Part shown: positions 15,856 through 23,683 of the stretch, piece after piece
Position numbering within the stretch: position 1 is the stretch's first letter
How the letters are laid out: every line of letters begins with the position of its first letter
DNA from: Halonatronomonas betaini
GTDB lineage: Bacteria > Bacillota > Halanaerobiia > Halanaerobiales > Halarsenatibacteraceae
Direction: 5' to 3'
NCBI RefSeq assembly: GCF_015666175.1
Contig: NZ_JADPIE010000002.1
Span: 124,001 to 188,000, forward strand
DNA length: 64,000 nt
Made by a program: the position numbers and the translations under genes
Notes under the pieces: generated by a model
What the model was told of the DNA's origin: nothing
The model's database searches: none
Seen by the model: the letters and a program-made list of their open reading frames with translations, nothing else

Positions 15856-16859
15856 CTAAGCTTTGCCCTCCTCTTAATTAGAAGGTAAATGAAAAAGGGA
15901 CCACCAATAACTGAAGTAATAATTCCAATTGGAATCTCTATAGGAGCTATAACTGTTCTGGCTGTGGTATCTGCTATTAATAGAAATAATGCACCACCTA
16001 AAGAACTTAAAGGCAGTAAAATCTTGTGATTATTCCCAACTAAAATTCTTAATATATGGGGAATAACCAGACCTACAAAGCTAATTAAACCTCCGTAGGC
16101 AACTGAAATAGCTACTATAAATGTCGAAATACCTAAAATAATTTTCTTAGTTCTTTCAACATTAACTCCAAGATACTTAGCCTCTTCTTCTCCACTCATA
16201 AAGATATTAAGTTCTGAACCAAAACAATTAAGAATTATTATACCTAAAATAATTGTGGGAGCTGCATAAGTTATTCTCTCCCAGCTGGCATCTCCAAGAT
16301 AACCCATAAGCCAGACAATCACCTGGAATGAATCTTCTCCACTATAATATATTAGAAAAGAGGAAATAGCGCTATATAATGAACCCAATCCAATACCTAG
16401 CAATAGAAGTAATGTAACTGATGAGCGCTGATTAACTCTAGAAAAAAGATAGATTATTGTAGCTGTTAACATCGATATTACAAAAGCAAACAATCCATAA
16501 TAAGACGGGGAAAGTCCCATTGTAAAAGCTATTACAGAGCCTAAAGAAGCACTGGCCGAAATTCCAATCAGATAAGGACTGACCAGTGGATTCTGGAATA
16601 GCCCCTGCATACTAAGGCCTGAAGTTGCTAAAGTCGCCCCAACCAGTAAAGCCATTATATTCCTTGGCAACCTAACATTTTCAATTATTATTCTATCTGT
16701 CCTACTTGCAAAAAGTTCGGCTAATCCTAATCTTGAGCCAATAATATTAATGATTGTACGATAAGATATATCTATTGAGCCTAAACTTAGAACATATATA
16801 GATACCAGAATAAGTAATGAAAATAATATAGCTGTTATTAGAAAATTTCTTTTATTCAT
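15852..16859 (-). CDS. btuC: Corrinoid/iron-complex ABC transporter permease, copy 2 (BtuC-like)
   Basis: 335 residues, exactly the length of copy 1, with the same FecCD motifs (LPRNIMALLVGATLA, QGLFQNPLVSPYL, PHILRILVGNNHK). It is preceded 24 bases upstream by a binding-protein gene, making a complete btuF-btuC-btuD set. At the DNA level synonymous sites differ widely between the copies, so selection has kept both proteins. Confidence 0.87.
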   Translation of the reverse strand: MNKRNFLITAILFSLLILVSIYVLSLGSIDISYRTIINIIGSRLGLAELFASRTDRIIIENVRLPRNIMALLVGATLATSGLSMQGLFQNPLVSPYLIGISASASLGSVIAFTMGLSPSYYGLFAFVISMLTATIIYLFSRVNQRSSVTLLLLLGIGLGSLYSAISSFLIYYSGEDSFQVIVWLMGYLGDASWERITYAAPTIILGIIILNCFGSELNIFMSGEEEAKYLGVNVERTKKIILGISTFIVAISVAYGGLISFVGLVIPHILRILVGNNHKILLPLSSLGGALFLLIADTTARTVIAPIEIPIGIITSVIGGPFFIYLLIKRRAKLR

Positions 16860-16883
16860 AATTAGGCTCCTGACTAATTGCGT

Positions 16884-17771
16884 TTAATAAACTTTCTCAT
16901 TTAAAATTGTTATTCCCTCAATAACCCTTGGACCAAGCCTTAGAATATGTTCTGTTGCAGGCTCTATAATATTACCTTCTTTAACAGCAGTTAATTCCTG
17001 CCAGTTTGAGTTAGTTTCTATATCTTCTCTTCCTGCCATAACAAGGATAATATAATCAGGATCTTCAACAAGTATATCCTCAAAGGAGATAGTTAAACTA
17101 CTATCATTATCATGGGGAAAAGCATTTTCTAAGCCAGCAAGGGTAGCAACTTGATCTGCAACACTCCCTCTACCAAATACTTTAGGTGGTTCTACAGTAG
17201 AGAAAATAGCTGCTGTCTTGCGTTCGTCATCTTCAGGTGATTTTTCAATAGCTTCTTCTATTTTTGTTTCTAATCTCTTTACTTCTATTTCAGCAGTTTC
17301 TAAACCACCTAAAATTTCACCATAAATAAGCATATTATTTAGAATATCATCAATATTATCTGGAGAAACAAAGGCAGTTCTATATCCTAATTCTTCAGCT
17401 TTATTTAAACCGGCTTCACTCATTGCAGCTCCCAGGATCAAATCCGGATCAATATCTACTATTTTTTCTATATTTATATTTCTAATAGTTCCGACATTAT
17501 TCAGTTCATCTACTTCTTCTGGCCAATTGGCTGAGCGGGCTGATGTAGCTACCCCTACTAAGTTATCAAACTGACCGATCATATATAAAGATTCTGTTAT
17601 TGCAGGATTTAATGAGATGACAGTTTCGACATCAGTTACATTAATCTCTTTACCCTGATCATCAATTAATATCTCTCCATCTCTAAGTTCCAGAGCTTCT
17701 GTCCCTGTTCCCACACTTAATAATAATAATCCAATAAGTAATATACCTGTTAATAGTCTTAGTCTTTTCAT
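16884..17771 (-). CDS. btuF: Corrinoid/iron-complex ABC transporter substrate-binding protein (BtuF-like), second type
   Basis: 295 residues with a clear signal peptide (MKRLRLLTGILLIGLLLLSVGTG...), a cleavage region around TEALE, and a PBP type III body: ETVISLNPAITESLYMIG near 55 and the helix-linker segment near 150-170. The mature protein is strongly acidic, as expected for an extracellular protein in salty surroundings. It sits between cbiF-cbiK and btuC copy 2 and shares only the fold-level pattern with the binding protein at 3.4-4.4 kb. Substrate by context. Confidence 0.82.
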   Translation of the reverse strand: MKRLRLLTGILLIGLLLLSVGTGTEALELRDGEILIDDQGKEINVTDVETVISLNPAITESLYMIGQFDNLVGVATSARSANWPEEVDELNNVGTIRNINIEKIVDIDPDLILGAAMSEAGLNKAEELGYRTAFVSPDNIDDILNNMLIYGEILGGLETAEIEVKRLETKIEEAIEKSPEDDERKTAAIFSTVEPPKVFGRGSVADQVATLAGLENAFPHDNDSSLTISFEDILVEDPDYIILVMAGREDIETNSNWQELTAVKEGNIIEPATEHILRLGPRVIEGITILNEKVY

Positions 17772-17787
17772 TTTAATCTACCTCCAT

Positions 17788-19311
17788 TTAGTTTTTTATT
17801 AAATTATTAATCTTATTTAGATACATTTGCTGGACACCCTGGTATTCACCTAAGCCTTTAAGAATGTTTTCAACATTAAAGCCCTCTGATTCTAATAGAT
17901 TTTGCCAGCTATCCCTGCCTTCTCCAGCCATATCATTGATAGCATGATCTCCAGCTACCAGCATTAATGGGGTTAAGACTATATTTTTACTTTTAGCCTG
18001 ACTTAAATTTGAGATCACCTGATCAATACCTGGATAACCTTCAACAGCACCAATATGAAAATTACTGTAGCCTTCTGCTTTAAAGGTGTAATCTAAAGCT
18101 GGATATGTTGCGTTTGCAGGATGTTTGCTCCCGTGTCCCATAAAAACCACTTCTTTTTCTCGGGTATTTAAAGCTGAACTCAGGGTTTCAACAAGTTTTA
18201 GATAATCGGACTGATCTGTTAAAAGAGCATTCCCTAATTTAATTTCTTTAAATTGATTTTTAAATCTATTAACTTCTCTAGCAATTTCATGAAATTCACT
18301 ACCATTTATTATATGGAGCGGCTGGACTATAACTTCCTCATAACCTTCTCTATATAACTCTTTTAATGCCTCTTTAGGATTATTTATCGATATATTGTCC
18401 CTCCTTTTTAATTTATTTATGATCATTTGAGAAGTAAATGCACGCTTGATATCATAATCTTTAAACTCACTGGCAATCCTTTTTTCACAGGCTTCAATCG
18501 TCTTTTTTCTGGTCTGATGATAACTGGTACCAAAACTCACTACCAGAATGGCTTTCTTTTTCTTATCTGCTTTCCTATATTGATGACTATAATTTTTATC
18601 ATAGAGTTTAGATTTTTCTCCCTGACTGGCCAGGAAATCACCAACTAAAATTAATGCTGTCTTTTTGATATTAGCTTCAATTGTTTTTTCAGGTAAGTCA
18701 ATTAAAGTTGTTCTAATAATTTTTTCTTCAGGCCAGGATACCTTAGCCACAACTGCAACCGGGGTCTCTTGATCATATTCTTTAAGGAGTTCCTGCTGGA
18801 CTTCTTCTATCATTTGTACACTAAGGAAAATAGCCATTGAAGCTCTAGCTGAAGCCAGCTTTGATAACTCTTCTTTTTCTGGTACAGGAGTTCTTCCAGC
18901 CTGCCTGGTTAAGATTACTGTTTGAGAAATGTCTGGCAGGGTGTATTCAACTTCAAGGGCAGCAGCTGCTGCCAGAAATGAACTGACACCTGGAATGATT
19001 TCATAATCAATCTCATTTTCTTTAAAGAGTTCAATCTGCTCTTTAATAGCCCCATAAATTGAGGGATCTCCTGTATGAACTCTAGCAACATTTTTATTAT
19101 TTTCTTTTGCCTCTTTGATAATTGCAATTATTTCATCAAGGTCAAGTCTGGCACTATTATAGACTTCTGCAGACTGGTTATATTTTAAGATTTCCTGATT
19201 TACCAGGGAGCCTGCATAGATTATAATTTCTGAATCTTCGATTGCCTTTTTGCCTTTAACTGTGATTAATTCTGGATCTCCGGCACCGGCACCAATTATG
19301 TAAACTTTCAT
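17788..19311 (-). CDS. cbiF-cbiK: Fusion: cobalt-precorrin-4 C11-methyltransferase (CbiF) - sirohydrochlorin cobaltochelatase (CbiK)
   Basis: One uninterrupted frame of 507 residues. Residues 1-240 are CbiF: IIGAGAGDPELITVKG, YAGSLVN, VARVHTGDPSIYGA, PGVSSFLAAAAAL, QTVILTRQAGRTPVP. A short basic linker around 245-254 (RKADKKKK) joins the CbiK domain: ILVVSFGTSYHQTRKKTIEA at the start, the metal/substrate histidine in FMGHGSKHP (about 394) and the second in VAGDHAINDMAGE (about 457). The chelatase inserts cobalt into sirohydrochlorin at pathway entry; the methylase acts several steps later, so the fused activities are not consecutive. The ATG at 19311 follows GGAGGGC and overlaps the cbiL stop (TGATG). 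Confidence 0.92.
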   Translation of the reverse strand: MKVYIIGAGAGDPELITVKGKKAIEDSEIIIYAGSLVNQEILKYNQSAEVYNSARLDLDEIIAIIKEAKENNKNVARVHTGDPSIYGAIKEQIELFKENEIDYEIIPGVSSFLAAAAALEVEYTLPDISQTVILTRQAGRTPVPEKEELSKLASARASMAIFLSVQMIEEVQQELLKEYDQETPVAVVAKVSWPEEKIIRTTLIDLPEKTIEANIKKTALILVGDFLASQGEKSKLYDKNYSHQYRKADKKKKAILVVSFGTSYHQTRKKTIEACEKRIASEFKDYDIKRAFTSQMIINKLKRRDNISINNPKEALKELYREGYEEVIVQPLHIINGSEFHEIAREVNRFKNQFKEIKLGNALLTDQSDYLKLVETLSSALNTREKEVVFMGHGSKHPANATYPALDYTFKAEGYSNFHIGAVEGYPGIDQVISNLSQAKSKNIVLTPLMLVAGDHAINDMAGEGRDSWQNLLESEGFNVENILKGLGEYQGVQQMYLNKINNLIKN

Positions 19312-20027
19312 CAAATGCCCTCCTTCTTAACTATAAGAGTTGATAAGTAGTTAATTTTTGATTTTTTGATTTCATCTATATTATCGATATAAAATTGATC
19401 GCTGAAACCTGTTTTGCTTCCTAAGAGCATTTTGTCCTGAAGCCCCTGGTTCTCAAGGATATTAAGCAGGTTATTTAAATCTGTTGTCGGCTTTAAGATA
19501 ACAACTGTATTAAAATTATCCAGTATATTTTTAAACTTTTCTTCAGTAAAACCGGCTTCAAGGATTGCTAGATCGTCCCCGGCTTCTACTAGATGTAAAT
19601 TATAGCCTGCTGCACAGGACAAGATAGAAGTCACCCCTGGTACAGTTTCAACTTCAAGTAATTGTTCTCTATCTTTTAATATTTCTTTAATATAAATAAA
19701 TGTACTGTAAAGACAGGGAGCACCTAGAGTAATGAATGCACAATTATAGCCTTCTAGCAGTTTATCTTCTATTTTTGAGGCAATCTGCTGACGGCTCTCG
19801 TTTAATTTATTTTTATCCTTTGACATTGTAAAACTTAATTCAATTAATCTATCCTGATAATCAACTTTATCTTTTATGATCTTTAAGGCATTTGAATCTT
19901 TATCTCTTGCCTTTGGAGCAAAAATATAATCAACGTTATTTAAAATATTAACTGCTTTAAATGTTAATAAATCTGGATCACCTGGTCCAACTCCTATACC
20001 ATATAATTTACCTGACAAATCATTCAC
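19311..20027 (-). CDS. cbiL: Cobalt-factor II C20-methyltransferase (CbiL)
   Basis: 238 residues of the tetrapyrrole methylase fold. Motifs are YGIGVGPGDPDLLTFKAV at the N-terminus, ITLGAPCLYSTFIYI near 95 (the usual G(D)P.LYST segment, with APC in place of DP) and PGVTSILSCAAGYNLHLVE near 125. CbiL adds the C20 methyl to cobalt-factor II, the first methylation after cobalt insertion. The start overlaps cbiT by eight bases and the stop overlaps the cbiF-cbiK start. GAGAGG precedes the ATG. Confidence 0.9.
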   Translation of the reverse strand: MNDLSGKLYGIGVGPGDPDLLTFKAVNILNNVDYIFAPKARDKDSNALKIIKDKVDYQDRLIELSFTMSKDKNKLNESRQQIASKIEDKLLEGYNCAFITLGAPCLYSTFIYIKEILKDREQLLEVETVPGVTSILSCAAGYNLHLVEAGDDLAILEAGFTEEKFKNILDNFNTVVILKPTTDLNNLLNILENQGLQDKMLLGSKTGFSDQFYIDNIDEIKKSKINYLSTLIVKKEGI

Positions 20028-20619
20028 CTCTCCTATTCTGATATTTAATAATGAATACCGGCCTCAAAGGTGCAAACATCTGATAAGAACCTTTTGTTTC
20101 TAACCTATTAACAGCCAGACTTATAATATCTATATTCAAATCATTTTTGTTGAAATATTGACTGGCTTCAGTTAAAGTGTTAAGAGTAACTGCTGTCATT
20201 ACCAGGATGCCTCCTGGTTTTAACTTTTTTAATGATAAATCCAGTATCTCTATTAATTTTCCTCCACTGCCGCCAACAAAAATTCTATCTGCTTTTTTTA
20301 AGTTTTTAAGTTTTCCCGGGGCTTGGCCTGGAATGACTTCAACATTATTAAGATCAAATTTAGTTATATTTTCCTTTAATACTTCTACTGCACCAGAAGA
20401 CCTTTCTAAGGCATATACCTGGCCCTTATCTGATGCCAGAGCTGCTTCAACTGTAATACTACCTGTTCCTGCCCCGATATCAAAAATGATATCCTCAGGC
20501 CCAGGCTGAAGCTTGGCCATTATAACAGATCTAATTTCAAATTTAGTCATAGGTGTATCATTTCTAATGAATTCTTCGTCTGGAATACCTGGCAGATTAT
20601 ATTTCCAAGTCTTCATCAT
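20020..20619 (-). CDS. cbiT: Cobalt-precorrin-6B C15-methyltransferase, decarboxylating (CbiT)
   Basis: 199 residues with the class I SAM methyltransferase fold. IPDEEFIRNDTPMTKFEIRS is the CbiT N-terminal motif, followed by DIGAGTGSITVEAAL (SAM site) and DRIFVGGSGGKL. CbiT decarboxylates the C12 acetate and methylates C15, while its partner CbiE methylates C5; the two are often fused as CobL but are separate here. It overlaps cbiE by 23 bases. Confidence 0.92.
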   Translation of the reverse strand: MMKTWKYNLPGIPDEEFIRNDTPMTKFEIRSVIMAKLQPGPEDIIFDIGAGTGSITVEAALASDKGQVYALERSSGAVEVLKENITKFDLNNVEVIPGQAPGKLKNLKKADRIFVGGSGGKLIEILDLSLKKLKPGGILVMTAVTLNTLTEASQYFNKNDLNIDIISLAVNRLETKGSYQMFAPLRPVFIIKYQNRRGE

Positions 20620-21235
20620 AAATCACCATCACATTTAAATCTGAATAGTTTTGGGCTGCAATTTCTTTAAGACTGCCTTTTGTTATATTCTCGCTGGAAT
20701 AAGAAAGGTCTTCACAGACAGCTGCTTTTTTATTTTTTATCTGATTTTCTATTAGTATTCTGGCTATCTGATCTGGAGATGAATTCTGGTCGGTCAAAAA
20801 TACTATTTTAGGCTCATCTTTAACCAGATTTATAAAATCATCACTGATAGGATGGCCATGGAGGCTAACTATCTCAAGATCGTCCCATCTCATCTGTAAC
20901 CTGGCAGCTGCAAGTTGAAGAGAACTTATACCTGGAATAACCTCAAATATATCTTTGTTGAACTCTCTCTTTAAATAATTCATAAGGCTAAATAACCCTG
21001 GGTCGCCTGAGACCAGTACTGCTATTTTTTTGCTCTGATAGTTTCTAGCGATAAATTCTTTGATTTTTTGAAGCTGAGCAGTAATCTCCATAGTTTCTTT
21101 ATTTAAATCTGAAAACAGAGATAGGGCCCGCTTGCTTCCAATTAATACATCTGCCTCTTTTATTTTTTCTTCAGTAATTTTTAAAAGATAATCTTTACTA
21201 CCTGGACCAATTCCTAAAATATTTACTTTAGCCAA
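20597..21235 (-). CDS. cbiE: Cobalt-precorrin-7 C5-methyltransferase (CbiE)
   Basis: 212 residues, with GIGPGSKDYL at the N-terminus, the VLVSGDPGLFSLMNYL segment near 75, the PGISSLQLAAARLQMRWDD block near 105 and SLHGHP near 125, all typical of CbiE. It overlaps cbiD by eight bases at its start and cbiT by 23 at its end, so translation of D, E and T is coupled. Confidence 0.92.
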   Translation of the reverse strand: MAKVNILGIGPGSKDYLLKITEEKIKEADVLIGSKRALSLFSDLNKETMEITAQLQKIKEFIARNYQSKKIAVLVSGDPGLFSLMNYLKREFNKDIFEVIPGISSLQLAAARLQMRWDDLEIVSLHGHPISDDFINLVKDEPKIVFLTDQNSSPDQIARILIENQIKNKKAAVCEDLSYSSENITKGSLKEIAAQNYSDLNVMVIYDEDLEI

Positions 21236-22343
21236 TATCTAATTCATCCTTTCTCAGCCCTTCTGAGCAGCCTATAAACCCTGCCTCAAAGGTGTAGATC
21301 ATTGTATCAACTGATATATTCTTCTCCAGTCTGGTCTTGATTTTGTCTCTGATTTTATCAGCCAGCTGATTAAATATTTCGCTATTACCAGTAGCAATCA
21401 TGTCTGCAGCTATTTCTTCAGCAGTATTAGCCTGCATTATCCTGTCAATAATCCCCTGACTGGCTCCATTTAGTGCTGCCTGGGCAGCTATAATTTCTCG
21501 CCTTCCGTCTGCTACTTTACTATGAGTATTAAAGATGCCACCAGCTATTTTAATTATCTTGCCGATATGGCCTATAATTAAAATTTGTTTCAACTCCAGG
21601 TCATTAGCTTCATCAAGGATATAGCCAACAAAATTGCTCATTCTGATGATTTCATCTTCCTGGTAACCCAGTTCAAAGGCTTTATTTTTGCCATGATTGC
21701 CAAAGACAAATACTAACTTTTCTCTGCCAGACTCAGCTGCCTGCTTAAGTTTTAGGGCTAAAGATTCTTTATAAGCCGATTCTGACATCGGTTCAACGAT
21801 ACCAGTAGTTCCGATTATAGAGATGCCACCTTCAATACCAAGATCTGGATTGAATGTTTTTGCAGCTGCCTTCTCTCCTTCTGGAACTATAATCTCTACT
21901 TCCAGGCCACTGCCAGGTTTCAAATAATCTTTAATTGCCTTTTTTATCATCTTCCTGGGAACCGGGTTTATTGCTGGCTGGCCAACATCTACTGCCAGGC
22001 CAGGTTTAGTGACCGTTCCTACTCCTTTTCCACCTTTAATAATAATTTCATTCTGCTCAATCTCTTTTATTTTAGCAATAATCTCAAGCCCATCAGTTAT
22101 ATCTTTATCATCACCTCCATCTTTTTTAACAGAAGCTAATGCAGATTTATCATTAAGGATATAATTCAAAATGTCTAATTCTACATCTATACCTGCTGGA
22201 GTTGGGATGATAATAGTCCTGTCTTTCTCATTTTTAAAGAGTAATTTAGCTGCTGCTTTTGCTGCTCCTGCTGCTGCAGTCCCAGTAGTATAGCCCAGTC
22301 TATATTCTTTGCCAGCTTTTTTTATATATTTGTTAAAAGCCAT
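21228..22343 (-). CDS. cbiD: Cobalt-precorrin-5B C1-methyltransferase (CbiD)
   Basis: 371 residues from the ATG at 22343, which has TAGGTG before it; a GTG at 22352 lies within that site. RLGYTTGTAAAGAAKAA is the conserved CbiD start (TTGTCA..A). GGDDKDITDGLEI, GGKGVGTVTKPGL and GGISIIGTTGIVEPMSESAY are the other signature blocks. This S-adenosylmethionine methylase has its own fold. It lies ten bases after cbiC. Confidence 0.93.
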   Translation of the reverse strand: MAFNKYIKKAGKEYRLGYTTGTAAAGAAKAAAKLLFKNEKDRTIIIPTPAGIDVELDILNYILNDKSALASVKKDGGDDKDITDGLEIIAKIKEIEQNEIIIKGGKGVGTVTKPGLAVDVGQPAINPVPRKMIKKAIKDYLKPGSGLEVEIIVPEGEKAAAKTFNPDLGIEGGISIIGTTGIVEPMSESAYKESLALKLKQAAESGREKLVFVFGNHGKNKAFELGYQEDEIIRMSNFVGYILDEANDLELKQILIIGHIGKIIKIAGGIFNTHSKVADGRREIIAAQAALNGASQGIIDRIMQANTAEEIAADMIATGNSEIFNQLADKIRDKIKTRLEKNISVDTMIYTFEAGFIGCSEGLRKDELDIG

Positions 22344-22352
22344 ATTTATCAC

Positions 22353-22964
22353 CTACATGTAAAGGATCGAGTTGATTATTGATGCTGCTACAGCACTCCC
22401 TCCCTTTCTTCCCTGCAATGAAATATGAGGAATATCTGACGCAATTAATTTGTCCTTTGATTCTGCAGCCCCAACAAAGCCGACTGGTGTTCCGACGATA
22501 AAATCAATCTGTATATTTTCTTCCTGGTTTAATCTGATTAATTCAAAAAGAGCAGTTGGAGCATTACCGATTGCAAAGACTTTTTTACCTGGTTCTTTAA
22601 CTGCCTTTCTCATTGACATTATTGACCTGGTAAGACCTGTCTTTTTAGCCTCTTCTCGAATTTGTTGATCTGCAATATAGCATTTTAACTGACCACCATA
22701 TTCTTTTAATTTGTTAGTATTAATGCCAGCTTTAAGCATATTTACATCAGTAATAATATCGGCACCTGATTCAATTAATGATCTTAGCTGGTTAATGCCA
22801 TCTGGTGAGAGCTTTACTTTATCTACCAGGTTAAGATCTGCTGTTGCATGAATAACTCTTTTGATGACCTGTTTTTCTCTTTCGGACCCTTTTAGCTGAT
22901 TTAGTTCTTTTTCTATTATTTTCATACTCTTTGATTCAATTTTTTCTGGGTTATTATCCTGCAT
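22353..22964 (-). CDS. cbiC: Cobalt-precorrin-8 methylmutase (CbiC)
   Basis: First gene of the operon, 203 residues from the ATG at 22964, behind AGAGGTGG. A longer in-frame start at 23063 would be translated from the terminator hairpin and is rejected. Motifs are VIHATADLN near 65 (the conserved (R)HA(T)AD block with the catalytic histidine), DVNMLKAGI and GTPVGFVGAAESK near 160. It moves a methyl from C11 to C12 to give cobyrinate. Under control of the riboswitch upstream. Confidence 0.92.
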   Translation of the reverse strand: MQDNNPEKIESKSMKIIEKELNQLKGSEREKQVIKRVIHATADLNLVDKVKLSPDGINQLRSLIESGADIITDVNMLKAGINTNKLKEYGGQLKCYIADQQIREEAKKTGLTRSIMSMRKAVKEPGKKVFAIGNAPTALFELIRLNQEENIQIDFIVGTPVGFVGAAESKDKLIASDIPHISLQGRKGGSAVAASIINSILYM

Positions 22965-23013
22965 ACTTACCACCTCTTTAAATTCATTTATATAAGAAAT
23001 AAATTTTATTATA

Positions 23014-23042
23014 ATAAAAAATACCCAACCCGAAGGTTGAGT
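23014..23042 (-). terminator. Intrinsic terminator of the cobalamin riboswitch
   Basis: On the minus strand ACTCAACC-TTCG-GGTTGGGT forms an eight-pair stem with a UUCG tetraloop, followed by ATTTTTT. It lies 50 bases before the cbiC start and after the aptamer. Confidence 0.88.
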
Positions 23043-23047
23043 ATAAA

Positions 23048-23179
23048 GAGTAAATAGCCACATTTAGATATAGTTCAGCCTATAAAAAGACCTGATTTGC
23101 CTATAATAATGCAAAAAGAGTGCTATAAAGCTGGCTATTTATCTACTCTACCTGCTTTCGAGGTCTCTGTAGATAAATA
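23048..23179 (-). promoter_or_regulatory. Riboswitch expression platform with competing helices
   Basis: The segment at 23132-23148 can pair in two ways. With 23169-23179 it makes an 11-pair helix (TATTTATCTAC with GTAGATAAATA, with a further ACCT/AGGT inner pairing). With 23048-23060 it makes another (TGGCTATTT with AAATAGCCA, with GAGT/ACTC extension). The second partner ends just before the terminator stem. Mutually exclusive helices between aptamer and terminator are typical of an anti-terminator switch; which state is ligand-bound cannot be seen. Confidence 0.5.
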
Positions 23180-23350
23180 CTACCAGGCAGGTCTCCTGAC
23201 TTACAGGATTAATGATTATTCCAACCTTCCCTGCTATAATAAGCAAGTGGTCATTATGAAATAATCTCCTGATTACAGTGGCGGGCCCGTTCAGGTTTTA
23301 CACCTGATTCCCTATTCTCCTCTGGCCGTAACCAGAGGCACCTGATAATA
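23180..23350 (-). promoter_or_regulatory. Cobalamin (AdoCbl) riboswitch aptamer
   Basis: The minus strand carries the hallmark pieces in order: GGTGCC start, AATAGGGAATCAGGTG, CGGGCCCGCCACTGTAA, AGCAGGGAAGG and the B12 box GTAAGTCAGGAGACCTGCC. It precedes the cbi/btu operon and a terminator. Vitamin B12 should shut off the operon. Confidence 0.95.
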
Positions 23351-23449
23351 TAATATTTTGTTTTCTAATTTAATTATTCAAGATAAAAATTAAAATTCCT
23401 TTTTTATTTCTTAAATCTTTTTTATTAAAGGCTTAGCAAGAAATTTTTG

Positions 23450-23671
23450 CTAAAAGAAAATTTCCTCAATGTTTTTAATTATAAAGGTGGCATAGATATT
23501 GAATATAGCTGCTTCAGTTTTTTCAGATAATCTTTCATAGGATTCAGTTTCAGTTAATTCTGGGTTTTTCTCTGCATAGTCTAAGGCCATCATACCATCT
23601 CTATCCTGCATGGTTGGATCTGCACCAAAATCCAATAGGGTATGAATAATTTCTTCTGAATTATTGAACAA
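23450..23671 (-). pseudogene. Ankyrin-repeat fragment
   Basis: A 73-codon frame starting at a TTG without a ribosome site. Residues 8-34 form one ankyrin repeat (HTLLDFGADPTMQDRDGMMA) that is followed by the start of the next. A stop codon lies six codons upstream in frame, right after the end of the neighbouring membrane-protein gene. It looks like the C-terminal end of a longer ankyrin protein whose front was lost. If expressed it would be a single-repeat peptide. Confidence 0.5.
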
Positions 23672-23683
23672 TGCTTCATTATC

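Noticed and set aside
22964-23063. Upstream start for cbiC adding 33 residues
   Set aside because: It reads through the terminator hairpin; ATG 22964 has AGAGGTGG.
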